Source of the DNA: Candidatus Pacearchaeota archaeon
Lineage (GTDB): Archaea > Nanobdellota > Nanobdellia > Pacearchaeales > GW2011-AR1
Direction of reading: 5' to 3'
DNA: 48,629 bases
Assembly: GCA_016181885.1 (NCBI GenBank)
Contig: JACOYJ010000027.1
Location: 1-48,629, forward strand
Part shown: positions 32,188 to 39,990 of the stretch, in pieces
Position numbering within the stretch: position 1 is the stretch's first letter
Layout of the letters: each line of letters opens with the position of its first letter
Translations under genes and position numbers: made by a program
The notes under the pieces: model-generated
What the model saw: only the letters and a program-made list of their open reading frames with translations
Databases searched by the model: none
What the model was told of the DNA's origin: nothing

Positions 32188-33219
32188 ATGGAAGACTTCA
32201 TTCCTTATGGAACGCAAAAAATTGATGACAATGAAATTGAAGAAGTTGTAAAAACATTAAAATCAGGCTGGTTAACTAGCGGCCCAAAGGTTAAGGAATT
32301 CGAAGATGCGCTCTGCGGTTACATTGGGTGCAAATATGCTGTTGCCGTGAATAGCGGAACGTCAGCCTTAGATATGGCTGTAAAATCCCTGGATTTACCC
32401 GCTGGTTCAGAGGTTATAACAACCCCATTTACATTTGTGGCAGACTCAAATTTAACTGAAAAAACCAAAGCAATAATTTATGTTGACTACGCAGGTCAGC
32501 CATGCAGGATAAATGAAATAAAAAAAATAGCAGAAGAACATTGTTTATTTTTGATAGAAGATGCTTGCCATGCGGTCGGGGCAGAATATAACGGGAAGAA
32601 AATAGGAAATTTTGCTGATATGACTGTTTTAAGTTTTCATCCTGTGAAGCACATTACGACTGGCGAAGGCGGGGCAATATTATCAGACAACGAAGATTTA
32701 GCGAAAAAATTAAGGATGTTGAGAAATCATGGCATTGATAAAGCTCCGGCTGATAGGGATAGTTGGGTTTATGATATGAAAGACCTTGGCAGAAATTATA
32801 GAATTACAGACATACAATGCACTCTCGGCGTGACTCAACTAAAAAAAATAGAATGGTCTATCGAGAGAAGGCAGACAATAGCAAAAAGATATAATGAAGA
32901 ACTTTCAAAACTAAACTGGGTTAAAATCCCATCGACAAGTGATAGTGTTAGGCACGCGTGGCATCTTTACACCATTTTGATTGAAAACGGGAATAGAGAA
33001 GATTTTTTTTATTACATGAAGAAGAATAATATAGGGGTTAATCTGCATTATATTCCTTCATATAGATTCAGCTACTATAGAAAAAAATTTAATTTCTTCC
33101 CAAAAGATTATCCTGTAACAGAAAAAGTTTTCAGTGAGATAATCACTCTACCCATGTATCCAAGCATGACTGAAGAGCAAGTTGAGAGAGTGATAAATCT
33201 CGTAAAAAGATATAAATAG
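32188..33219 (+). CDS. pseC: PseC-like sugar aminotransferase with apparent internal deletion
   Basis: This DegT-type aminotransferase is closest to PseC/LegC-type UDP-4-keto-6-deoxy-HexNAc aminotransferases: WLTSGPKVKEFE, NSGTSAL, FTFVADSN, YVDYAGQP, EDACHAVGA, and the PLP lysine K154 in SFHPVKHITTGEGG. The protein has 343 residues where relatives have about 375-390. The missing part lies between N88 and L89: FTFVADSN is followed directly by LTEKTKAII, while relatives have about 29-33 residues there (the strand ending in a PVF-D segment and the following helix). The frame is intact. It may be inactive, a real variant, or an assembly collapse. I chose the ATG at 32188 from its TATA spacing. 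Confidence 0.88.
   Translation: MEDFIPYGTQKIDDNEIEEVVKTLKSGWLTSGPKVKEFEDALCGYIGCKYAVAVNSGTSALDMAVKSLDLPAGSEVITTPFTFVADSNLTEKTKAIIYVDYAGQPCRINEIKKIAEEHCLFLIEDACHAVGAEYNGKKIGNFADMTVLSFHPVKHITTGEGGAILSDNEDLAKKLRMLRNHGIDKAPADRDSWVYDMKDLGRNYRITDIQCTLGVTQLKKIEWSIERRQTIAKRYNEELSKLNWVKIPSTSDSVRHAWHLYTILIENGNREDFFYYMKKNNIGVNLHYIPSYRFSYYRKKFNFFPKDYPVTEKVFSEIITLPMYPSMTEEQVERVINLVKRYK
33211..33218 (+). promoter_or_regulatory. TATA box of the GT-B-like gene
   Basis: TATAAATA at the end of the preceding gene is about 31 bases before the ATG at 33245. The alternative TTG at 33221 is too close to it to be translated from this promoter, so I use the ATG. Confidence 0.45.
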
Positions 33220-33244
33220 TTTGGAGACAATTGTTCTTCAACAA

Positions 33245-34381
33245 ATGAGAAAAAAGAAGAAGATTCTTGCAACTTCCTGGCATACGGGCGGAGCAAACGC
33301 CATCACTCCTGTAATCAATGAACTGAACATGGGGAAAAAGATTGAATTGGTAATTATTGGCCATCAATATTCTAAAAGTGTATTTGATAATTTTGGGATA
33401 AGGTATAAAACCATAGAATCTTATGGGCTCAAAGATGTTTCTTTGAATTCAATGGGGGTAATCTTAGACGAAGAGAAGCCTGACTTAATATTTACAGGCA
33501 GCAGCCCACAAGATAGGAATAACAAAGATGTTATTGAACAAAATATGACGCTTGCTGCAAGATTTAGAAAAATTCCTTCCCTGGCTGTTTTAGATTATTG
33601 GGCAAATTATTGGCAAAGGGTCTCTGATATTAACTCTGGAGAAAGATTTAAGTTTTTACCAGATAAATTAGCCATCATGGATCATTATGCTAAGGAAGCT
33701 ATGTTAAGAGAAAATTTCCCGGAAGAAAAATTAATAATAACTGGCAACCCTTATTTTGACAATTTAAGAAAAATTGCAAAAAACTTCGATCAATCAAAGA
33801 AGAATTATATTAGAAAAAAATTTAATTTCGATATTCTTATTTTTTATGCCGGGGGGCCTTTCAAAATAGACTTAAATAAATACGGATATTGGTATTTAGA
33901 TAATGTCATGCTAATAAACGAGGTCATTAAAGAACTTTCCAATATCTTAAACTGCGGACTGGTTGTTAATTTTCATCCAAGATTATCCCCTAATGAACGG
34001 GAAGAAATAAATAAATACATCTTAAATAATGGAAACGGGAGAATAATTGTCGAAAATGACATCCGATCTCAAGAGCTTATTTTATCCTCGGATATTTTTG
34101 CTACTGCATTCTCAACATTGGCTGTTGAAGCTATTTTGATGAAAAAACCGTGCATAAGTTTACAGCCAAACTTGAAATTTACCGACGAAATAAACGTCCT
34201 TACGGGAAGGGGAATAATTCCAGTAGCGTACACTCGTGAGAATTGTGTAAATCTTGTAAAGAAGGCCATTACTAATTCTAAATACCTAAATAATACCTTG
34301 ATAAAAAAGGCTTCTTCATTTAGGGTAGAGCCAAATGCAACAACGAGTGTAGTAAATTTGATATATGATACACTCAAATGA
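33245..34381 (+). CDS. uncharacterised GT-B/2-epimerase-like protein in the nonulosonate region
   Basis: This 378-residue protein is soluble and has the features of a GT-B or UDP-sugar 2-epimerase fold. The N-terminal strand is KKILATSWHTGGANA, a domain linker segment ITGNPYFDNL follows, and a second domain has NFHPRLSPNE and the C-terminal STLAVEAILMKKP, where such proteins bind the nucleotide-sugar phosphate. I cannot name the family. Its position between PseC-like and SpsF/PseI genes fits either a nonulosonate glycosyltransferase or a sugar-nucleotide hydrolase standing in for PseG, which I do not find elsewhere in the window. Confidence 0.7.
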   Translation: MRKKKKILATSWHTGGANAITPVINELNMGKKIELVIIGHQYSKSVFDNFGIRYKTIESYGLKDVSLNSMGVILDEEKPDLIFTGSSPQDRNNKDVIEQNMTLAARFRKIPSLAVLDYWANYWQRVSDINSGERFKFLPDKLAIMDHYAKEAMLRENFPEEKLIITGNPYFDNLRKIAKNFDQSKKNYIRKKFNFDILIFYAGGPFKIDLNKYGYWYLDNVMLINEVIKELSNILNCGLVVNFHPRLSPNEREEINKYILNNGNGRIIVENDIRSQELILSSDIFATAFSTLAVEAILMKKPCISLQPNLKFTDEINVLTGRGIIPVAYTRENCVNLVKKAITNSKYLNNTLIKKASSFRVEPNATTSVVNLIYDTLK

Positions 34382-34437
34382 TTTAGATTACTTGTTTTGA
34401 CCATATACTCCACCTACAATAATTTTAAAAATGATTG

Positions 34438-36243
34438 ATGGCTTTGAAAGTTAAGAATTGTGTCAATAAGCAGATTTTAGAAAATCCTGCATATAAAATG
34501 ATTAATAAATTAGAAAAGAGATTATCTGACGAGTTTTACATTAATGGAATAGCGGCGCCAAGCAGATTTTATGAGAGATTTGAACAGGGAAGTATCAAAT
34601 ATTCAAAGTGGCCAAGAATCACGACAAAAAACTCGGAAGAGCAATTTCGGGTGAGAGAGGATGGATTAAAAATACTTTTTATAAACCCTCCAATTAGAGA
34701 GTGGTCTTATCCAAACATTATGCCTATAGGTCAGGGGTATGTGGCTTCTGTGGCTGCTATGGACGGGCATCGGGTCGATGTTTTGGATTTAAATGCACTG
34801 CGCGGGGCTCCTGTAAAAATTTCAGCGGAAGAATATTCTAAAATGGTTAAAAGCCAGATAATAAAAAAGCTAGAAGAAGGAAGGCCGGATGTTATAGGTA
34901 TTGGGGGAATAATCACCCAGTATGGAAGAATTAGAGATACTGCTAGAATATGCAAGGAGATTTATCCAAAAACTCCTATTATCTTGGGAGGGGGAATCGC
35001 TTCATGTATGCCGGAATTTATGGTAAAAAGACTGCCCATAGATATTGCCGTCAATAAAGAAGGAGAGGTTATTATCTCAGAACTTTTATATAGAATCGAG
35101 GAAGGCATTTCTCTTGAAGGCTTAAGGGGGATATCTTATAGGCATGAAAGAAGACCCGGAGAATATGAAGTGAGAAACAATGGCTTGCGTGACTCTGTAA
35201 ACGCTAGGAATGAAGGACTAGATCACTTGCCATGGCCCCTTAGATCAAAATGGCCTGTTGATGGAGTATATAAAAAAAATCCTGTAGGTCATTTAAATTG
35301 GAAAACTAAATGGATAGACGGCTCTCCAACAGCCGAGATGAATTCTGTTGAAATGATTGCTTCAAGAGGCTGTCCATACGCTGAAAAAGCGTGTGATTAT
35401 TGTTATGTTTCATACTTAGGGAAGACTTATAGATTAAGAAGCCCGAAAGAGGTTGTTGATGAGATGGAGTATATAAGCAAAGAACATAATGCGGGTTACA
35501 TTCATTTTCTCGATGATCTTTTAATGACGGATTACAAATGGGCTATTGAGTTCCATGGTGAGTTAGATAAAAGGCGTAAAGAATCTGGGTTTGGAGTTTT
35601 ATGGGGAGGAACTTGCAGAACAAATATAATCGCCAGTGATGTAATGAGAGCTAAGAGGGATGGTAGAAAAAATATTCTTGAACTTGGTTACGAAGTTGGA
35701 ATGAGACAAGCTGGCTACGGAGTTGAAACTGGTTCTCCAACAGTTTTAAAGGCGATAGATAAAAGCGGTCAGACTCCCGAGACAATAGAAATTGCAATTA
35801 AGGAAACTCAGAGAGTTATGGGATATGCTGACTGTTCTTTTATGGTTGGCTCACCTGGAGAAACTAAAGAGACAGTTCGGGAAACAGTGGATTTGTGCAA
35901 GAAAATTGGATTAAAACCAGAGGTATTTTTTTTCACAACGGCATATCCAGATACTCCTTTTTGGGATTTGGCTCAAAAAAAGGGGCTGATTAAAAAAGCC
36001 GTTACGGGAGAAAAAGGCTGGGCTGATGAAGATATGATTGAGCAGTATTTTCTGCGTTTGGGGGAGCAGGGAGAAGCTATAAGAACTAATTTCAGCGACC
36101 TTCCCGACGAAGAAATCATAGAATTGTCTTGGAGAGCGATTAAAGAACTGGGAGCGCAAAATGTTGTGAGGCACCCTCACACGGGCGACGAGCAACCAAT
36201 AGAAAGACCACGCGTCATTGGAGCGTCAAGAGCTGATTTGTAG
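34438..36243 (+). CDS. B12-binding radical SAM protein with atypical Cys spacing
   Basis: This is a 601-residue protein. Residues 80-250 form a cobalamin-binding Rossmann-type domain (ILFINPPIREW, IGIGGIITQYG, LGGGIASC). The radical SAM core follows, and its cluster motif is C312-x6-C319-x2-C322 (CPYAEKACDYC) instead of the usual C-x3-C-x2-C. FLDDLLM, a GGTC element and YGVETGSPTVLKAI are the further radical SAM landmarks. Such B12 enzymes often methylate or rearrange unactivated carbons. It stands alone between the GT-B-like gene and spsF/pseI, so it could modify a nonulosonic or other sugar, or a lipid. I start it at ATG 34438, three bases after an in-frame TTG. Confidence 0.88.
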   Translation: MALKVKNCVNKQILENPAYKMINKLEKRLSDEFYINGIAAPSRFYERFEQGSIKYSKWPRITTKNSEEQFRVREDGLKILFINPPIREWSYPNIMPIGQGYVASVAAMDGHRVDVLDLNALRGAPVKISAEEYSKMVKSQIIKKLEEGRPDVIGIGGIITQYGRIRDTARICKEIYPKTPIILGGGIASCMPEFMVKRLPIDIAVNKEGEVIISELLYRIEEGISLEGLRGISYRHERRPGEYEVRNNGLRDSVNARNEGLDHLPWPLRSKWPVDGVYKKNPVGHLNWKTKWIDGSPTAEMNSVEMIASRGCPYAEKACDYCYVSYLGKTYRLRSPKEVVDEMEYISKEHNAGYIHFLDDLLMTDYKWAIEFHGELDKRRKESGFGVLWGGTCRTNIIASDVMRAKRDGRKNILELGYEVGMRQAGYGVETGSPTVLKAIDKSGQTPETIEIAIKETQRVMGYADCSFMVGSPGETKETVRETVDLCKKIGLKPEVFFFTTAYPDTPFWDLAQKKGLIKKAVTGEKGWADEDMIEQYFLRLGEQGEAIRTNFSDLPDEEIIELSWRAIKELGAQNVVRHPHTGDEQPIERPRVIGASRADL

Positions 36244-36277
36244 AGATATTTTTAATATATAATACGAATTAATAATC

Positions 36278-36287
36278 CTTTTAAACT
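36278..36287 (+). promoter_or_regulatory. TATA box of the spsF-pseI operon
   Basis: CCTTTTAAAC-type sequence is centred 21 bases before the ATG at 36303 and 27 before the ATG at 36309. Confidence 0.45.
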
Positions 36288-36302
36288 GAACATAGTCATT
36301 CT

Positions 36303-37130
36303 ATGAATATGATTGCAGCAATAATACAATGCAGGCTTGGATCTACAAGACTTCCAAATAAAATCTTTATGAAAATTGAAGGAAAAACAATTTTAGACCA
36401 CCTTATTGAAAGAGTTAAAAAGTCAAAATATATAGAAAGAATAATAATAGCTACAACCACAAAAAAAATTGATGATAGGGTTGTTGAATTCTCTAGAAAA
36501 AACAGTTTTGATTATTATAGAGGCAGTGAGAGCGATGTTTTAGATAGATTTTACCAGACCGCAAAAAAATTTAACGTAGACACGATAGTAAGAGTGACAC
36601 CAGATAATCCTATGATTGATCCAAAAGTCATGGATTTTGTTATAAAGAAATTTCTTGAATACAAATACCTAGATTATGCGAGCAATGTTTATCCTACTCA
36701 AACCTTTCCTAACGGTCTTGACACTGAAGTTTTTAGTTTTAAGGCTCTTAAGTATTTGTGGGGAAAAACCAAGGATAGAGTAGACCGAGAGCATGTAACT
36801 TTTTATATAAAAAATCATCCAACTGAGTTTAAAACTTATTGCATTAAAAGCAAGGTTAATTTGTCTTCTATAAAAGTAAGTGTTGACAGAAATAAGGATT
36901 TAATATTTGTGAAAAAAATTTTTAAGGAACTGTACAAAAATGGTGAAATATTTTACTTAGAGGATATAACTAAGCTTTTAAGAAAAAGGGGGGAATTATT
37001 AAAGATAAATATGGATGAGATTGTTAATGAGGGGCTGATGATCTCGCTAAAAAGGGAAAAAAGAACTGGAGATATAAACAATCTCAAAAAAGAATTGGTA
37101 ATAAGAAAAACAAAAGCTAGTCTATTTTAA
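36303..37130 (+). CDS. SpsF-like acylneuraminate/nonulosonate cytidylyltransferase family protein
   Basis: This 275-residue protein belongs to the CTP_transf_3/SpsF family that contains CMP-sialic acid synthetases. The signature IIQCRLGSTRLPNKIF is followed by ATTTKKIDD, YRGSESDVLDRF, and RVTPDNPMID, where the metal-binding Asp lies. It would activate the nonulosonate made by the next gene as a CMP sugar, although SpsF proteins are more divergent than PseF/NeuA. The second ATG at 36309 has better spacing (27 bases) from the TTTTAAAC box and may be the true start. Residues 225-275 form a charged tail without similarity that I recognise. Confidence 0.85.
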   Translation: MNMIAAIIQCRLGSTRLPNKIFMKIEGKTILDHLIERVKKSKYIERIIIATTTKKIDDRVVEFSRKNSFDYYRGSESDVLDRFYQTAKKFNVDTIVRVTPDNPMIDPKVMDFVIKKFLEYKYLDYASNVYPTQTFPNGLDTEVFSFKALKYLWGKTKDRVDREHVTFYIKNHPTEFKTYCIKSKVNLSSIKVSVDRNKDLIFVKKIFKELYKNGEIFYLEDITKLLRKRGELLKINMDEIVNEGLMISLKREKRTGDINNLKKELVIRKTKASLF

Positions 37131-37165
37131 CTATCTGTTCATTAAATTGGCTAAAATTAGGACTT

Positions 37166-38701
37166 ATGAAAAAAATAAAAATAGGCAATAAATTTGTTGG
37201 AGAGGGGGAGCCATGTTTTATAGTCGCTGAGGTGTCCTGTAATCATCAACAAAAATTTGAACAGGCTGTTGAAATTATAAAGGCAGCGGCCTATGCTGGA
37301 GCTGATGCTGTAAAACTGCAAACTTATACTCCAGACACCATGACTCTTAATTCTAATAAGCCCTGGTTCATAGTCGGCGGAAAAGACAATCCTGAAACAT
37401 GGCAGAAAAAAACTTTTTATGATTTATACAAAGAAGGCTACACTCCGTGGGAATGGCACGAACCTTTAAAAAAACTTGCGGAAGAATTAGGGCTTATTTT
37501 GTTTTCAACCCCATTTGATGAGACTGCCGTTGATTTCCTGGAAAAATTGAATGTGCCTTGTTATAAGATTGCTTCTTATGAGGCTACAGACATCCCTTTG
37601 CTAAAAAAAATTGCTTCAAATAGCAAGCCAATTATAATCTCAACGGGATTTGCGACGCTGGAGGAGATAGATTACTCAGTAAATACTCTTAAGACAGCCG
37701 GTGCCACGGATATTGTAGTCTTACAATGCCCGAGCTCTTATAGCGAAAAAGAAGATGATGCTAACACAAATTTAAACACTATGTTAGACATTGGAAGGCG
37801 ATATGGAGTATTGTATGGATTATCTGACAATATGGGCGGAATAGAAATTCCAGCCTTAGCTGCGGCGATAGGAGCATCGGTAATAGAAAAGCATATTGTT
37901 GTAAAGCATGATTCTTCTATTTTTGATGACAGATTTTCCCTAGATAAAGATGAATTCAGAAGGATGGTTGATAAAATAAGATGGCAGGAAGAAGTTGCCG
38001 GAAAAATTATTTATGGACCGCAAACTCCAGCAGAAAAGTATAATAGAAACTTTAGAAGATCGATTTTTGCTTCCAAAGAAATTAAGGTTGGAGAGATTTT
38101 TAGTGAAAATAATATTAAGAGAATTAGGCCTGCCTACGGATTATCTCCGAGGTATTATGAGGAAATTCTTGGAAAAAAAGCAAAGGTTAATATAGAGATG
38201 GGAACACCATTATCTGCTGAGATGATAGAAGGAAAAATAAGCGGGGATGGGATTAATTTTAGATTTGGAGAAGAGAAAGACTGCTTAAATATTTACCAAT
38301 GGAGAAATGAACCTAATGTAAGAGCCATATCTTTTAATTCTGATGAAATATCTTTCGAAGACCATCAGAAGTGGTTCAATAATATGATAAATGATCCAAA
38401 AAGAACGCTTTTCATCGTCATGAATGAGGATAATAAAGACATAGGGAACATAAGATTTGATAGAGATGGTGACCACGCACTTGTCAATATTATTATTGGG
38501 GGAGAACATATCAGAAAGGGTTATGGGACAGAGGCGATATGTAAAGCAACAAAACTTTATATGCAAAACTCCGAGGCCAACTATGTAATTGCGGAAATAA
38601 AAAAAGACAATATTGCGTCTGTAAAATCGTTCAGTAAAGCTGGATATAACTTGCATGCCGAACATTCTGATAGATATGAGTATAGGGCTTATAGGAGTTA
38701 A
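37166..38701 (+). CDS. pseI: pseudaminic acid synthase PseI fused to a GNAT acetyltransferase
   Basis: This 511-residue protein has a NeuB/PseI catalytic barrel (residues 1-275), a SAF/antifreeze-like domain (285-352) and an extra GNAT domain (363-505). PseI-type markers include TPDTMTLNS, YTPWEWH, STPFDETAVDFLE, ISTGFATLEEI and EKHIVV; the SAF part has FRRSIFA and RPAYGL. These favour pseudaminic over sialic or legionaminic synthases. The GNAT domain shows the acetyl-CoA loop HIRKGYGTE near residue 450 and resembles the C-terminal acetyltransferase attached to some PseG proteins or PseH. The enzyme condenses PEP with a 2,4-diacetamido hexose. Fusing acetylation to condensation is unusual. 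It follows spsF by 35 bases. Confidence 0.93.
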   Translation: MKKIKIGNKFVGEGEPCFIVAEVSCNHQQKFEQAVEIIKAAAYAGADAVKLQTYTPDTMTLNSNKPWFIVGGKDNPETWQKKTFYDLYKEGYTPWEWHEPLKKLAEELGLILFSTPFDETAVDFLEKLNVPCYKIASYEATDIPLLKKIASNSKPIIISTGFATLEEIDYSVNTLKTAGATDIVVLQCPSSYSEKEDDANTNLNTMLDIGRRYGVLYGLSDNMGGIEIPALAAAIGASVIEKHIVVKHDSSIFDDRFSLDKDEFRRMVDKIRWQEEVAGKIIYGPQTPAEKYNRNFRRSIFASKEIKVGEIFSENNIKRIRPAYGLSPRYYEEILGKKAKVNIEMGTPLSAEMIEGKISGDGINFRFGEEKDCLNIYQWRNEPNVRAISFNSDEISFEDHQKWFNNMINDPKRTLFIVMNEDNKDIGNIRFDRDGDHALVNIIIGGEHIRKGYGTEAICKATKLYMQNSEANYVIAEIKKDNIASVKSFSKAGYNLHAEHSDRYEYRAYRS

Positions 38702-38705
38702 GAAA

Positions 38706-39308
38706 ATGGCTGAAAGTTATGGGTTGGTTCTTTGTCATGATATAAAAAAAACTGATTCAGGATATGAATTAAATGAGCAGACAAGGGAAAGAACAGATAC
38801 GGGAATTAACTTATTAAAAGAAAGACGGGTGGGAAAATTGATTATGTCTGGGGGGTGCGAACATTTATATGGGATAACTATTGCAAGTTTGATGAAGAAG
38901 TACGCAATTGAGATGGGGGTTAATTCTGAAGATATTATAGAAGAGGGTTTATCAAGAGATACTGCCGGGCAATTAATTTTCTCTAAAATTGGAATAATTG
39001 ACGCGGTCGGGGTAAAAAAAATAATAATCATAAGCCATGAATATCATCTTCCTCGGATTAAGTCAGAAGCTAATTTTATATTTGGAAATGAGTATGAATT
39101 ATCTTTTTTGGGAGTTGCTGGACCAGATGAAAGAAATGGGGGTGCGGAATTGGAGAGAAAAAGTTTAGAAGCTTTCATAAGGACATTTAAAGGAATAAAA
39201 TGCGGCGACAGCGAAAAGATTTTAAGCCGGCTTTTAGAGCAACATAATTTTTATAAGGCAGAAAGAAAAGAATTCTTAGAAAGATTGGAAATATTAAAAG
39301 ACTCCTAG
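38706..39308 (+). CDS. YdcF/SanA/ElyC family (DUF218) protein
   Basis: This 200-residue protein has the DUF218 motif pair: a starting strand YGLVLCHDI, MSGGCEH with a following basic/aromatic turn, SRDTAGQ, and ISHEYHLPRI near residue 115. Bacterial YdcF binds SAM, and SanA/ElyC affect envelope synthesis, but no reaction is firmly known. I start at the ATG at 38706, four bases after the pseI stop; the upstream frame to 38655 lies inside pseI. No signal peptide or membrane helix is present in this copy. The stop overlaps the convergent gmhA gene by four bases. Confidence 0.85.
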   Translation: MAESYGLVLCHDIKKTDSGYELNEQTRERTDTGINLLKERRVGKLIMSGGCEHLYGITIASLMKKYAIEMGVNSEDIIEEGLSRDTAGQLIFSKIGIIDAVGVKKIIIISHEYHLPRIKSEANFIFGNEYELSFLGVAGPDERNGGAELERKSLEAFIRTFKGIKCGDSEKILSRLLEQHNFYKAERKEFLERLEILKDS

Positions 39309-39889
39309 TTGTTAATTGACTCTTTATTAACTGACCATTTTTCTATTATTTCACAAATTATATGTATAATAAGAATATGGCTTTCTTGAACTCTTGGTGT
39401 GTTGGCTGAATGGACTATAATCTCTAAATTGCATTTGCCTTTCATTTTCCCGCCTTTATCCCCCATAAGACCAATAACAAACATTCTTTTTTCTTTGGCG
39501 GCATCAATAGCCTTAATGACATTCTCTGAGTTTCCAGAAGTGCTTATTGCGATTAGAACATCGCCCTCTTGGCCTATAGCTTTGACTTGTTTTTCGAAAA
39601 TATACTCATAACCAAAATCGTTTCCGATTGAAGTTAGTATAGAACTGTCTGTAGTTAAAGCCACGCATGGCAATGGGTCTCTATTTAATTTAAACTTATT
39701 CATTAATTCTGCGGCCATGTGTTGAGAATCCGCAGCGCTCCCGCCATTACCGCAAATAAGGACTTTTCTCCCATTTTTGTAACATTCAATTAAGATATTG
39801 CATGCGTCTTCAATTAAATTAATTGGAAGTGATTTCTTTGTATTCATGGATTCTTCAATTAGAGAGATTATTTGTTTTTCCATTAACAT
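39305..39889 (-). CDS. gmhA: sedoheptulose-7-phosphate isomerase (GmhA)
   Basis: This is the first step of ADP/GDP-heptose synthesis: sedoheptulose-7-P to D-glycero-manno-heptose-7-P. The 194-residue SIS protein has GNGGSAADSQHMAAEL (H57, E61) and a C-terminal Q168/H176 that repeat the four metal ligands of E. coli GmhA (H61, E65, Q172, H180) with the same spacing. The SIS phosphate loop STSGNSEN is intact. It may start at 39889 or at the ATG two codons on (39883). It is the only minus-strand member of the heptose set; the other enzymes are on the plus strand beginning at 41775. Confidence 0.93.
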   Translation of the reverse strand: MLMEKQIISLIEESMNTKKSLPINLIEDACNILIECYKNGRKVLICGNGGSAADSQHMAAELMNKFKLNRDPLPCVALTTDSSILTSIGNDFGYEYIFEKQVKAIGQEGDVLIAISTSGNSENVIKAIDAAKEKRMFVIGLMGDKGGKMKGKCNLEIIVHSANTPRVQESHILIIHIICEIIEKWSVNKESINN

Positions 39890-39910
39890 AAATGATTTAA
39901 TGAATTAGCA

Positions 39911-39920
39911 TTAATAAATC
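39911..39920 (-). promoter_or_regulatory. TATA box of gmhA
   Basis: Minus strand GATTTATTAA, centred about 27 bases before the ATG at 39889. Confidence 0.4.
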
Positions 39921-39956
39921 TAATTGCACAAAAATCTATATTCTAATTGCATAATG

Positions 39957-39966
39957 CTTATAAAAG
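39957..39966 (+). promoter_or_regulatory. TATA box of the CgeB-like glycosyltransferase
   Basis: CTTATAAAAG is centred about 30 bases before the ATG at 39991, giving divergent promoters with gmhA. Confidence 0.5.
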
Positions 39967-39990
39967 AGCTATAGTCTGCTAAAGGTATCG

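Noticed and set aside
34069-34413. 114-aa frame on the minus strand
   Set aside because: Antisense to the 3' part of the GT-B-like gene at 33245.
38285-38665. 126-aa frame on the minus strand
   Set aside because: Antisense to the GNAT domain of the PseI fusion.
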